Translations under genes and position numbers: made by a program | Notes under the pieces: model-generated | What the model saw: only the letters and a program-made list of their open reading frames with translations | What the model was told of the DNA's origin: nothing | Databases searched by the model: none | Origin: JANOMH01 sp031422295 | Lineage (GTDB): Bacteria; Pseudomonadota; Alphaproteobacteria; Rhodobacterales; Rhodobacteraceae | Assembly: GCA_031422295.1 (NCBI GenBank) | Contig: JANOQM010000047.1 | Location: forward strand, 1-64,000 | Length of the DNA: 64,000 nucleotides | Direction: 5' to 3' | In this document: in pieces, positions 50,071 to 59,702 of the stretch | Position numbering within the stretch: position 1 is the stretch's first letter | How the letters are laid out: each line of letters starts with the position of its first letter

Positions 50071-50996
50071 GCGCGCTGACGTCGATCATTCTGCCGGTGT
50101 TTCTAATCATCGGCTTTGGCTATATCGCGGTCTGGCAGCGCTATTTATCGGACGAAGCCATTGATGGGCTTATGAAATTTGCCCAAGGCTTTGCAGTGCC
50201 CTGCCTGCTGTACCGGGGCATTGTCAATCTGGATCTGTCGGCCAATCTGAACCCGGGGTTGCTGGTCAGCTTTTATGGCGGGGCGCTGGCTGGGTTCTTT
50301 GTCGGGCTGCTGGGGGCCCGATATCTGTTCAGCCGACCGTGGGCAGATGCGGTGGCTATCGGCTTTGTCGGGCTGTTTTCCAACTCGCTTTTGTTGGGTT
50401 TACCGATCACCGAACGGGCGTATGGCGATGGTGCTTTGGCAGCAAACTATGCGATTATCGCGTTTCATGCGCCGTTTTGTTACGCCGTGGGCATCACCGC
50501 GATGGAGGTTGCCCGCGCCGGGGGTGAGGGCATCTGTAAGGTTTCGGGCAAAATCCTTAAGGCGGTTTTCAGCAATGCACTGATCATCGGGATCACTTTG
50601 GGGTTCATCGTCAATCTGGGCGGAATCCCGCAACCTGCGGTGCTGAACGACGCATTGGACATGATCGGCCGGGCCGCCCTGCCTGCGGCCTTGTTCGGCT
50701 TGGGCGGGGTCCTGTTTCGCTATCGCCCCGAGGGGGATTTGCGCACCATTCTGTTCATCACCGCTATTTCGCTGATCCTGCATCCGGCGGTGACATGGGG
50801 GCTGGGGCGGGTGATGGGGTTGGAGCAGGACACATTCAGGTCGGCGATTGTGACTGCCGCGATGGCGCCGGGGGTGAATGCCTATCTGTTTGCCAATATG
50901 TATGGCACAGCCAAACGTGTCGCGGCGTCAGCGGTGCTGATCGGGACAGCGGCCTGCATTTTTACGGCGGCGATCTGGCTGAGTATCCTACCCTAA
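50067..50996 (+). CDS. AEC-family (auxin efflux carrier) transporter
   Basis: This 309-residue protein has about ten membrane segments. Typical features are IILPVFLIIGFGYIAVW at the start, VPCLLYRGIVNLDL, NSLLLGLPITERAYG and the second-half MAPGVNAYLFANMYGTAKR. AEC proteins export or import organic anions; the substrate is not predictable. It is the last plus-strand gene before the convergent Hint-domain gene, overlapping it by four bases at the 3' ends. Confidence 0.88.
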   Translation: MSALTSIILPVFLIIGFGYIAVWQRYLSDEAIDGLMKFAQGFAVPCLLYRGIVNLDLSANLNPGLLVSFYGGALAGFFVGLLGARYLFSRPWADAVAIGFVGLFSNSLLLGLPITERAYGDGALAANYAIIAFHAPFCYAVGITAMEVARAGGEGICKVSGKILKAVFSNALIIGITLGFIVNLGGIPQPAVLNDALDMIGRAALPAALFGLGGVLFRYRPEGDLRTILFITAISLILHPAVTWGLGRVMGLEQDTFRSAIVTAAMAPGVNAYLFANMYGTAKRVAASAVLIGTAACIFTAAIWLSILP

Positions 50997-52012
50997 GCGG
51001 CGAGCAAAACCCGCGCCTCGGCTTGGCGCAGGGCAGTATGCACGGTCGCGCCGTAGCAACCCAATTGCAACTCCAGCTCGGGGAATATCGCAAAAATCTC
51101 GTCCCGCGTGGCCGCGTCCAGACTGCCCAGGCCGACCTCGCCGGGATGAAAACTTTCGGTGGCAACACCTTCGGAAAAGATCACCTGATGGGTGTCAAAC
51201 ATCAAGTGGTGATAGTCCACGATGCCGCCATGATCGATGACCACATCGCGGCCATTGACGAAATGCAGGGCCGGGACCAGCACATTATCCTGCCCCAGCC
51301 ATAATTCCGACCGCCAGTCCGACACCCGGATGCGGTGTTGCGGTGACAGGCGCAGGGGGCGGGTGTTTCCGATGGCCCCGGTTTGAAACAGCACGGGGGC
51401 GAATTTGCCCCATGCCGGAAACTGCCGCGATGACCGCCAGCGCACCGGTTGCAAGCCGTCCTGTGCGGTCAGGACCAAGGTGCCGACGCCAATTTGTTCC
51501 ACAGGGCACGGACCTGTCGCAGTTTCGATCAAAGTCCCTGCGGCAAAGCAGACGGGGGTCGCATAGGTTGTTGAATTGAAATTCGGCCCTTCAAAGTTCG
51601 ACACAACGGTCAGCGGCACATTTCGCGGCGGAAACCCGCCCGGCCCGCCGATAAAGGCCAGCCCTTCGATCGTGGCATAGGCCGGGGTGGAATTGGTGAC
51701 GTTGAACCCGACAACCGTCCAGGTATTGATCCCATCGGTCAGGGTCAGGCCATATTCGGCCTCGACTCCGGTGTTGTTCGCATAGCTGGTGCCATTGATC
51801 GTCTGCGCCCCGTTCAGGCGCTGTGTCCCAGTGTCATTGTCCTGAAAATTCGCGTCATTATCGTTGATTGCGACCGGATACCAGTCGTTTGAATTCAGCG
51901 TGATGGTCCGGCCAACCAGATGCACACCGGTGCCTTGGGTGACGCCATCCAGAATGGCCCCGCCGCTGATCGTCATGTCGGTTTCGTTCAGGACATAGAT
52001 TGAATAGGGCAT
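50993..52012 (-). CDS. Hint-domain (Hedgehog/intein-like) protein
   Basis: This 339-residue protein has an N-terminal beta-rich region (1-150) with repeated Asn/Thr/Gly strands and a C-terminal Hint_2 domain beginning CFAAGTLIETATGPCPVEQI, with LVLTAQDGLQPVRWRSSRQF and LRLSPQHRIRV following. The initial Cys is the expected self-splicing or cleavage residue. The domain is widespread in secreted proteins of Rhodobacterales; the function of the cleavage is unclear. No classical signal peptide is seen. It is related to the C-terminal part of the RTX protein at 57059. Confidence 0.85.
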   Translation of the reverse strand: MPYSIYVLNETDMTISGGAILDGVTQGTGVHLVGRTITLNSNDWYPVAINDNDANFQDNDTGTQRLNGAQTINGTSYANNTGVEAEYGLTLTDGINTWTVVGFNVTNSTPAYATIEGLAFIGGPGGFPPRNVPLTVVSNFEGPNFNSTTYATPVCFAAGTLIETATGPCPVEQIGVGTLVLTAQDGLQPVRWRSSRQFPAWGKFAPVLFQTGAIGNTRPLRLSPQHRIRVSDWRSELWLGQDNVLVPALHFVNGRDVVIDHGGIVDYHHLMFDTHQVIFSEGVATESFHPGEVGLGSLDAATRDEIFAIFPELELQLGCYGATVHTALRQAEARVLLAA

Positions 52013-52110
52013 AACCGGGATCCATTGCTTGCGGATGACCGGTTATTGTCGCCAGATTGAGAACGCAGTAAGGCGGCAAATTGACCTTATGGCGGTCAAT
52101 TGCGGCAGGG

Positions 52111-52962
52111 TTAACTGGCTGATAACCCGCGCAACCGTTCGGATCGGCGGCGCAGAATTTCCAGTGTCGCCAGCAATAAAACCGAAATGGCGACCAGCAC
52201 CACGGCGGCGGCCAGAATGGTGGGGCTGATCTGTTCGCGCAATCCGGTAAACATCTGCCATGGCAGAGTTTTTTGACCAGCAGCGCCGAGGAAAAGCACG
52301 ACGACGACTTCGTCAAACGAGGTGATGAAGGCGAATAATGCCCCCGATATCACGCCGGGCAGGATCAGTGGCATCTGCACCCGGAAAAACGTCGTCACCG
52401 GGTTGGCCCCCATGCTGGCTGCGGCCCGGGTCAGCGACCGGTCAAACCCCACCAATGTTGCCGTAACCGTGATAATCACAAAAGGCACACCCAAGGCCGC
52501 ATGGGCCAGCACGACCCCCCAATAGGTGCCTTGCAGCCCGATCCGGGAGTAAAAGAAATACATCCCCGCCGCCGAAATGATCAGCGGCACGATCATTGGT
52601 GAAATCAGGATCGCCATGATCGCCCGTTTGAACGGCACATGGCTTTGGCTCAGCCCCATCGCCGCCAATGTGCCCAGCGAGACTGATATGAGCGTGGCCA
52701 CCGGCGCGATCTTGATCGAATTCCACAGCGGCCCCTGCCAGTCCGGGTTGGTAAAGAAATCGGCAAAATGTTTGGTGGAAAAGCCTGCAGGGTCAAGCCG
52801 CAGCATTTCAGGGGTAAAGGTAAAGAAATCCTTGGCGTTAAAGGCCAGCGGGATGATGATCAGGATCGGGGCGATCAGAAAGAAAAAGATCAGCCCGCAG
52901 ATGACACGGAAGGCGTAATACCAGATGCGCTGGCCGGTGGTGGCATAGATTGGCAAAGCCAT
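52111..52962 (-). CDS. polyamine-type ABC transporter permease (PotC-like)
   Basis: This 283-residue inner-membrane permease has six predicted segments and the permease EAA-type loop (RAAASMGANPVTTFFRVQMPL). It resembles PotC/YdcV. It starts four bases after the end of the larger permease gene and closes the minus-strand operon. The substrate, putrescine/spermidine or a related cation, is inferred from family resemblance. Confidence 0.9.
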   Translation of the reverse strand: MALPIYATTGQRIWYYAFRVICGLIFFFLIAPILIIIPLAFNAKDFFTFTPEMLRLDPAGFSTKHFADFFTNPDWQGPLWNSIKIAPVATLISVSLGTLAAMGLSQSHVPFKRAIMAILISPMIVPLIISAAGMYFFYSRIGLQGTYWGVVLAHAALGVPFVIITVTATLVGFDRSLTRAAASMGANPVTTFFRVQMPLILPGVISGALFAFITSFDEVVVVLFLGAAGQKTLPWQMFTGLREQISPTILAAAVVLVAISVLLLATLEILRRRSERLRGLSAS

Positions 52963-52966
52963 GGCC

Positions 52967-54508
52967 CTAGCCCCCCAGTTTCACATTGTCGATGCCGACG
53001 ATCCGGTCATAGGCCCAATACAGCGCCAGAACCAAGGCCAGCAATATCGCCCCCAGCGCCGCGGCCAACCCCCAGTTCAGCGAGGTGCCGATGTGATAGG
53101 CAATGCGGTTCGAGATGAACACGCCTTTGTTGCCGCCCACCAATTCGGGGGTGATATAATAGCCGATGGCAAGGATGAACACCAATATCGACCCGGCCCC
53201 GATGCCCGGAACGCTTTGCGGAAAATACACCCGCCAGAAGGCGGTCCAGTTGGTCGCCCCCAATGATTTCGCAGCCCGCAGATAGGTGGGCGGAATGCCT
53301 TTCATCACCGAATACAGCGGCAATATCATGAACGGCATCAGGATATGGGTCATGGCAATGATTGTGCCGGTCTGGTTGTTGATCAGCACCAGCCGCCCGT
53401 CATCGGCAACAAAACCGATCCAGACCAGCAGGTCATTGATCACCCCCTGGGCCTGCAGCAACACTTTCCAGGCGCTGGTGCGGACCAGAAGCGAGGTCCA
53501 GAATGGCAAAAGCACAAGGATCATCAGCAGGTTGGCGGTTTTATTGGGGAGGTTGGCCAGGAGCCACGCAATCGGATAGCCCAGTAGAATGCAGGTCGCG
53601 GTGATTGTTACTGACAGGATGATCGTGCGGATGAACATGGTGATATAAACCCGCTCATCGGCCGGGCGCATTTCGATCCCATCCGCACCGATCTGCATAT
53701 CGACGGCATTCAGGAAATAGCCGGGGGTGAAATTGCCACTATAGGTCTGGATCGTGCGCCAGACAGCGGGGTTCAGCCATTCGGGGTCGGAATTGGCGAA
53801 CTGATCACGGATGCTGACCGGGGTGAAACCGGAGGTGTCAACGGCGGGGATCAGCCCTTCGGTCATGGCCCCGGCGGCCAGATCGCGGTAGAGGGCAGTA
53901 TAAACGAAATCGGGGATGTCTTCCGCCGCCGGGTCATCTTCCTTGACCTCGCGGATCATCTGCGCCCAGCCCTGATAGGCGCTGGTGGTTTGCGGGAATG
54001 TGGCCGTCAGATCGGCGGCCATCGACGCTGTGTTCATCCAGTCCGCCCATTGCGCCGGGTCGGCAAAGGCCGGGTCGGCGGCGGTGAACTGGTCACGGTA
54101 GCTGCCGGTTTCAAACCCGCCCACATCACGGCCCGTCGCCCGCATCAGCGATGACATGCCGCCCATTTCATAATTCAGCCGGGTGCCCAGCCGCGTGTGC
54201 AGCTTGTATTCTTCGGCAATCATCATGTCGGTGTAGAAGGCCGCGAACACAGCTTCGGACGGGGGTTCGCCGGTGCCGGGGTCATAAGCGGCTAATGCCA
54301 CGACAGTGCGCGGCAAGGTTTCGCTGACCATCTGGTTTTCAACAGACCGGAACAGCATGTCGGCAATCGGGGCGATAAAGCTGATCATGACGAAGGCCAG
54401 CAAGGGTGCAATCAGCAGCAGGGCGCGCAGTTTTTGCCGCCGCAGGGCGCGGTTCAGGCTGACGCGCAGCGGTTTGCCATCGGCGGACAGGACAAGATCA
54501 GCGGCCAT
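52967..54508 (-). CDS. polyamine-type ABC transporter permease (PotB-like) with a large periplasmic insert
   Basis: This 513-residue permease is much longer than PotB (about 280). After the first membrane segment (about residues 28-52) comes a soluble insert of about 230 residues before the second segment near residue 290. The insert contains two related units, RDQFTAADPAFADPAQW and RDQFANSDPEWLNPAVW. The EAA-type loop RAAKSLGATNWTAFWRVYFP is normal. The insert may interact with the binding protein; that is inference. A terminator separates this gene from the binding-protein gene upstream. Confidence 0.9.
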   Translation of the reverse strand: MAADLVLSADGKPLRVSLNRALRRQKLRALLLIAPLLAFVMISFIAPIADMLFRSVENQMVSETLPRTVVALAAYDPGTGEPPSEAVFAAFYTDMMIAEEYKLHTRLGTRLNYEMGGMSSLMRATGRDVGGFETGSYRDQFTAADPAFADPAQWADWMNTASMAADLTATFPQTTSAYQGWAQMIREVKEDDPAAEDIPDFVYTALYRDLAAGAMTEGLIPAVDTSGFTPVSIRDQFANSDPEWLNPAVWRTIQTYSGNFTPGYFLNAVDMQIGADGIEMRPADERVYITMFIRTIILSVTITATCILLGYPIAWLLANLPNKTANLLMILVLLPFWTSLLVRTSAWKVLLQAQGVINDLLVWIGFVADDGRLVLINNQTGTIIAMTHILMPFMILPLYSVMKGIPPTYLRAAKSLGATNWTAFWRVYFPQSVPGIGAGSILVFILAIGYYITPELVGGNKGVFISNRIAYHIGTSLNWGLAAALGAILLALVLALYWAYDRIVGIDNVKLGG

Positions 54509-54524
54509 GTTCGGCTTTCTTGGT

Positions 54525-54558
54525 AAAAAAAGGGCGGGGTCCGTATTGGCCCCCGCCC
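54525..54558 (-). terminator. intra-operon terminator/attenuator
   Basis: On the minus strand GGGCGGGG and CCCCGCCC form an 8-bp stem around an 11-base loop, followed by seven T. It lies between the binding-protein gene (stop at 54566) and the first permease gene (start 54508), so it probably makes the binding protein more abundant than the permeases. Confidence 0.87.
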
Positions 54559-54565
54559 GATCCGA

Positions 54566-55705
54566 TTATTGTGCCAGCCACGCCTGGAATTTGGCGTCAA
54601 CTTCGTCGGAATTGTCAGCCCACCATTCGATGTTGTTGACAAGAAAGTTGGTCTGGTTCGCCGGGTTGGTTGGCATGTGCTGCGCCATGTCGATGCCCAG
54701 CGTGGCATGCATTCCCACCAGCGGCTGCGATGACGCGCGGGCCGGACCATACGAGATATACAGCGCCTGATCGGCCAGACGCTGCGTGTCGGTCGCAAAG
54801 TTGAGGAAGTGCATGACGCGGTTCATCCGGGCCTCGTCCAGACCGGTGGGCACAACCCAACCGTCAAAGTCGAACACCTGATAATCCCACAGCATCGACA
54901 CCGGCACTTTTTGCTCTTCGATGACCGAGAACAGACGACCGTTATAGGTGCTGCCCATGACCACTTCGTTATCGGCCAACAGTTGCGGGGTTTCTGCACC
55001 GGCGGACCACCAGATCACGCTATCCTTGATCGTGTCCAGCTTGGCCAAGGCCCGCTCGACCCCGCCTTCGGATGACAGGGTGGTGTAAAGGTCGGCTTGC
55101 GCCACGCCGTCACACAGCAAGGCCCATTCGAGGTTTTTCTTCGGACGGCTTTCCAGTGCCCGCATGCCGGGGAAGGTTTCCAGATCGAACACGGCGCAGA
55201 TGCTGTCGGGCACAGCGCCATTCCAGGCGGCGACGTCATTGCGATAGCCAAAGGTGGTCGAGAACACGATCTGCGGGATGAAGCAGTCGTTGATCAGCGA
55301 CGGGCCAAAGTCGGCGGTGGGGGTTGACCCGTCGGTACCGGCGGCAAGGGCTGTATCAAAGTCAATCTCCAAGGCCAGACCTTCGTCACAGGCGCGTTGG
55401 GCATCGGGGCCTTCGACATCGACCAGATCATAGGTCATATTGCCGGCCTCGTTGGCGGCGCGCAGTTTGGCGATGCTTTCGTTTGCGCCCTCGTCCCAGG
55501 TGATGACGGTGCCGGTCAGTTCTGTATAGGGGGCCGCATAGGCAGCCAACTGACTGGCCTGATAGGCGCCGCCCCAGGACATCAATACCATTGAATCGGA
55601 ACAGTTTTCACATTCCGCCAAGGCGTGGCTTTCGGCATTTGCAATCATGCCGAACATCGGTGTGAAAGACAGGGCAGTCGCCCCAAGCAGTGTGGTCAGT
55701 TTCAT
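54566..55705 (-). CDS. polyamine-type ABC transporter substrate-binding protein (PotD-like)
   Basis: This 379-residue periplasmic protein has a signal peptide ending near FGMIANAESHA. The mature part shows the PotD/F-like VLMSWGGAYQASQLAAYAAP opening and a typical two-lobe domain with VYVSFGTTFG-like internal strands (IVFSTTFGYRNDVAAWNG). An SxSxS-free ligand pocket cannot be judged here. The paired cysteines CENC just after the signal are unusual. It is the second gene of the operon after the ATPase, 63 bases apart. Confidence 0.9.
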   Translation of the reverse strand: MKLTTLLGATALSFTPMFGMIANAESHALAECENCSDSMVLMSWGGAYQASQLAAYAAPYTELTGTVITWDEGANESIAKLRAANEAGNMTYDLVDVEGPDAQRACDEGLALEIDFDTALAAGTDGSTPTADFGPSLINDCFIPQIVFSTTFGYRNDVAAWNGAVPDSICAVFDLETFPGMRALESRPKKNLEWALLCDGVAQADLYTTLSSEGGVERALAKLDTIKDSVIWWSAGAETPQLLADNEVVMGSTYNGRLFSVIEEQKVPVSMLWDYQVFDFDGWVVPTGLDEARMNRVMHFLNFATDTQRLADQALYISYGPARASSQPLVGMHATLGIDMAQHMPTNPANQTNFLVNNIEWWADNSDEVDAKFQAWLAQ

Positions 55706-55768
55706 TTGTCGTCTCCCTAGTGGTTTTATGGTCGTTTCTTTGCGGGCAACCGACTGCCCAATCGTGAG

Positions 55769-56878
55769 TTAGGACGCGTCCAGCGCCCGGCAATCGTCGG
55801 GCAGCCAGCCGATATCGATCATCGTGCCGGGGGTCAGGCGGACCTGATCGGGGGCGTTGCGGGTTTTGATGATAAAATCATCTTTGCCCGCGACGCGCAG
55901 CCGGGTGCGGAAGATATCGCCCATATAGATGAACTCCAGCACTTCGGCCCGCAGCGTATGGACGCCGTCCCGCAGGCGGCGCTTGTCAATCTCGACCCGT
56001 TCGGGGCGGATCGACACTTTGGTCCGCTCGCCGATTTTGGTGACATTGACAGGCTTGGCGTCAATCTCGTCACCAGTGTCGAGTTTGACGACACAAGAGT
56101 CGGATTTCATCTGGGTCACGGTGCCCAGCATGGTGTTGTTTTCACCAATGAACTGGGCCACGAAACTGTTGGCCGGGGCCTCGTATAATTCATCCGGGGC
56201 GGCCAGTTGCTGAATCCGGCCATCGTTGAACACGGCGACGCGGTCTGACATGGTCAACGCTTCGGTCTGGTCATGGGTGACGTAAACCACGGTAATCCCA
56301 AGGTTATCCGCGATATGCTTGATCTCGAACTGCATATGTTCGCGCAACTGCTTGTCCAGCGCGCCCAAAGGTTCATCCATCAGCACCAATTCGGGTTCGA
56401 AAACCAGCGCGCGGGCCAATGCCACGCGTTGCTGCTGACCACCTGACAATTGCGCCGGGCGACGGCCGCCAAACTGGCCCATCTGGACCATATCCAGTGC
56501 GCGTTTCACCTTGGCCTCGCGGTCGGTTTTGCCGATCTTGCGGACCTCGAGCGGAAACGACAGATTTTCGGCCACCGACATATGCGGGAACAGGGCGTAG
56601 TTCTGAAACACCATGCCGATGCCGCGCTTGTGCGGCGGGATGTTGTTGATCGGTTTGCCCGCCAGCCGGATATCGCCGTGCGTCGCGGTTTCAAATCCGG
56701 CCAGCATCATCAGGCAGGTGGTTTTGCCCGATCCTGACGGGCCCAGCATGGTCAGAAACTCGCCTTTGGGCAATGACAGGTTCAGGTCTTTGACGACCAG
56801 CGAAATTCCATCATAGCTTTTCTGGACGCGTTCGAATTCAACGAACGCCTCCCCCGCGGTGGCATTGACCAAAAGCAC
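55769..56878 (-). CDS. polyamine-type ABC transporter ATP-binding protein (PotA-like)
   Basis: This 369-residue ATPase has Walker A GPSGSGKTTCLMM, signature LSGGQQQRVALARAL, Walker B ELVLMDEPLGALD and the H-loop in VTHDQTEAL. A C-terminal TOBE domain (about 280-365) is typical of PotA and related importers. It is the first gene of a minus-strand operon with the binding protein and two permeases. The upstream gap to the RTX gene (56879-57058) shows nothing notable. Confidence 0.93.
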   Translation of the reverse strand: MLLVNATAGEAFVEFERVQKSYDGISLVVKDLNLSLPKGEFLTMLGPSGSGKTTCLMMLAGFETATHGDIRLAGKPINNIPPHKRGIGMVFQNYALFPHMSVAENLSFPLEVRKIGKTDREAKVKRALDMVQMGQFGGRRPAQLSGGQQQRVALARALVFEPELVLMDEPLGALDKQLREHMQFEIKHIADNLGITVVYVTHDQTEALTMSDRVAVFNDGRIQQLAAPDELYEAPANSFVAQFIGENNTMLGTVTQMKSDSCVVKLDTGDEIDAKPVNVTKIGERTKVSIRPERVEIDKRRLRDGVHTLRAEVLEFIYMGDIFRTRLRVAGKDDFIIKTRNAPDQVRLTPGTMIDIGWLPDDCRALDAS

Positions 56879-57058
56879 CTCCCTGACGTCACGGCAGATT
56901 TTTCTGCACTTCTCAGAACATGACTAAACCGAAGGCTGACTGAATATGCAACAGGATTGGACGGTTGTCGGGCATGTTTGTGATAACACGCAACAAGTGA
57001 CCGCCAAAATCAGCTTTGGCAGGACAATGGGCTAAAAATCAGTCTGTTGCAGGAAATT

Positions 57059-59323
57059 CTACGCGGCGGGCACGTAGGCCAACCGCTGCATTTGCCCGGC
57101 TTGACCCAGTTTAATCATGTCGATCCGGCGTGGTAAATCGGCAAAGCGCAGGACAGGCCGGGCCGTTGGGCCATAGGCTGCTGCCGCACCATCCCGCGCC
57201 AAAGCGGGAAATTGCCGTGCCAGACTGACCAACGCTGCCGGGTCCAGCATCGCCAGCCCCCAGGAACCGGGATAAAAGCTTTCGCTCGGGGTGCCGTTGG
57301 CATAGATAATCTGATGTCGCGCAAACATCAGATGAACATAGGTCACGTCCCGCAAGCCTTGGGCCAAACGCACCTGATTGCCCTCAAGCCGGGCCAGATG
57401 GGTGGCCCGTGCCAGCCCTTCGGACTGACCATGCCGGATCAGCACGCCATGCTGGGGCGATACCAGCAGGTCCCGGCCATTGCCGGTAAAGCCCTTGGTC
57501 AACCGCACCGGGCGCAGGTCGGGCCGGGACAGCAGACCGACCGGGTCGAGGTACCGCGACGCGGCCCAAGCCACCGGTTGTAGCCCATTGTCCAGCGTGC
57601 TGACCAGATCGCCGGGGCGCAAAGAGTCCACCGGCACCTCGCCCCGCGGCGTCAGGATCAATGTGCCTGCGGTAAAGCAGGGGATGCCCGCCGCGTGGCG
57701 CTGCTGGACGGTGGCCATCTGCGACGGCGACACCCCTTGCAGGACCAGCGTTTCGCCGCCCGGGAAGGTCAGTTTGGCATTGCCAAAGCCATCGTCGGTG
57801 ACCACGACATCCCGCGCTGTGACCGGGCCACCCTGCGCGTTTATGAGATTGCCGACATCAATCTGATCGTCGTATTGGCCATCGTTATCTGTGTCATTCA
57901 GGCTGAAGTCGGTGATGATATCGGCACCGCCGAAACGGTCCAGTGCGAAGCTGTCATTGCCCGCGCCGCCGGTCACAAGATCGTCGCCCGCCTCGCCCCG
58001 CAATGTGTCGTTTCCGGCATCGCCAAAGATCGTATCGCCGCGCGCACCGCCGCTGATGACATCATTGCCGTCGCCACCATAGATCGTGTCATCGCTGAGC
58101 GCGCCGCCGGTGTCGGCAATGGTGTCATGGCCCGCGCCGCCATAGATGACATCGGTATTTTCGCCGCCATCAAGCGTGTCATTGCCGTCGCCAGCATTGA
58201 CAGTATCCATCCCGGATCCGCCGTAAAGCTGGTCATCGCCAGCACCACCGTAAAGGCTGTCCTGACCGTCGCCGCCGGTGAGTATGTCGTTGCCGTCACC
58301 GCCATACAGCGCATCTTCGCCGCTGCCGCCAGCGATTGAATCATTGCCAGCCTCGCCCGCGACACTGTCGTTGCCAGCGCCGCCGCTAACGATGTCGTTC
58401 CCTAGCCCACCGTAAATGACGTCATTGCCAGAACCGGCGAAAATCCGGTCATTGCCGTCGCCGCCGATGATACTGTCATTTCCGTCGCCACCATACAGCG
58501 TGTCGTTTCCGGCCGCTTCGGCGTTATAAGACCCGATCGTATCATCCCCGGCCCCGCCATAAACCGTATCATTGCCGGCATCGCCATTCAGCGTGTCATT
58601 GCCGCCGTCGCCAAACAGCGTGTCATGGCCTGCCCCGCCAAACACCGTGTCATTGCCATACCCTGCACGGACCGTGTCATGTCCGTCATCGCCGTAAACA
58701 ACATCATCGCCGTATTGCGACCGGATATCGTCGTCGCCCGACCCGCCGTAAACGGTGTCTTCCAATCCGGGTCCGTAGGAAATGCTTTGGTTCGGGCCAC
58801 CGGTAATCGGTTCCAGAAAATAGCCATCGGGGTCTTTGAGGACAAAATTCTGGGTGGTTGTGGTGGATTTGACCAGGCTTTGGCCGGGCTGAATTGTGGC
58901 CAGATAGACCTGATGACCATTGCCATCGATCCAGAACAGGTCAACCGGGCCATCGGCGTTGTTGTTGATTGTCAGGTTGGTCGCCGACCCGCCCGAGCCT
59001 GACGCATAATTGGCTGTGTTCAGCCATTGGCCATCGCTGACAATCATATCATTGTCAGCACCGCCATACATCGTATCCTGACCCTGACCGCCGACCATCG
59101 TGTCATTGCCAGACCCGCCGTAAACGGTGTCATTGCCTTTTTCTGATGTCAGCGCATCATTGCCGGACCCGCCATACATGTCGTCATTGCCGGTGCCGCC
59201 ATAGCCACCATCATTGCCGTCACCGCCGTAAAACGTGTCATTGCCAGCGCCCCCGTAGGACAAGTCATCGCCGCGGCCACCAGTCTGCGTATCATTGCCG
59301 GATGTGCCGTTTAAGGTAGCCAT
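57059..59323 (-). CDS. RTX-type calcium-binding protein with Hint domain
   Basis: This 754-residue secreted-type protein contains long tandem arrays of GGxGxDxxx nonapeptides (about residues 10-90 and 190-500, for example YGGAGNDTFYGGDGNDGGYG), the calcium-binding beta-roll of type I secreted proteins. A non-repeat insert at about 95-190 may be a separate domain. The C-terminal Hint_2 domain begins CFTAGTLILTPRGEVPVDSL. There is no signal peptide, consistent with type I secretion. The ATG at 59323 is preferred to one at 59362 because the family begins MATLNGTSGND. The function of the protein is unknown. Confidence 0.92.
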   Translation of the reverse strand: MATLNGTSGNDTQTGGRGDDLSYGGAGNDTFYGGDGNDGGYGGTGNDDMYGGSGNDALTSEKGNDTVYGGSGNDTMVGGQGQDTMYGGADNDMIVSDGQWLNTANYASGSGGSATNLTINNNADGPVDLFWIDGNGHQVYLATIQPGQSLVKSTTTTQNFVLKDPDGYFLEPITGGPNQSISYGPGLEDTVYGGSGDDDIRSQYGDDVVYGDDGHDTVRAGYGNDTVFGGAGHDTLFGDGGNDTLNGDAGNDTVYGGAGDDTIGSYNAEAAGNDTLYGGDGNDSIIGGDGNDRIFAGSGNDVIYGGLGNDIVSGGAGNDSVAGEAGNDSIAGGSGEDALYGGDGNDILTGGDGQDSLYGGAGDDQLYGGSGMDTVNAGDGNDTLDGGENTDVIYGGAGHDTIADTGGALSDDTIYGGDGNDVISGGARGDTIFGDAGNDTLRGEAGDDLVTGGAGNDSFALDRFGGADIITDFSLNDTDNDGQYDDQIDVGNLINAQGGPVTARDVVVTDDGFGNAKLTFPGGETLVLQGVSPSQMATVQQRHAAGIPCFTAGTLILTPRGEVPVDSLRPGDLVSTLDNGLQPVAWAASRYLDPVGLLSRPDLRPVRLTKGFTGNGRDLLVSPQHGVLIRHGQSEGLARATHLARLEGNQVRLAQGLRDVTYVHLMFARHQIIYANGTPSESFYPGSWGLAMLDPAALVSLARQFPALARDGAAAAYGPTARPVLRFADLPRRIDMIKLGQAGQMQRLAYVPAA

Positions 59324-59535
59324 TGGTGATCCCCGAGTGGCAATGGGGCGACCACGGTGCAACGGGGCCAGCAGGCTGTTCGGGTTCAGCCTGCCGGTCC
59401 GGTTGATCCGGGCCCCCGGTCCAAACCATGGGTCCGGTTTAAGGCTGACGTGGCAAATGCCGGGTTAACCGCGACACAGCCAAGCATCTGGCATTTCTGC
59501 GAAATACCGGACGAATTTGAATTTGTTTGGAAAAG

Positions 59536-59622
59536 TGGTGCGGATGAAAGGACTCGAACCTTCACGGGTATTACCCCACAGCGACCTCAACGCTGCGCGT
59601 CTACCAATTCCGCCACATCCGC
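59536..59622 (-). tRNA. tRNA-Leu (anticodon GAG)
   Basis: The minus strand reads GCGGATG at the 5' end and CATCCGC-A-CCA at the 3' end, with the anticodon arm GTTGAGGTC, a class II variable arm and the T arm GGTTCGAGTCC. It is 87 nt with encoded CCA. No integrated element is apparent beside it. Confidence 0.96.
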
Positions 59623-59702
59623 ACGTGAACCTTAAGGGTAGGCAGCCGGGCATATAGACCAGCGTTGTGACGCTGCCAAGGGGGGAACGGCAGGTCTGGC
59701 TG

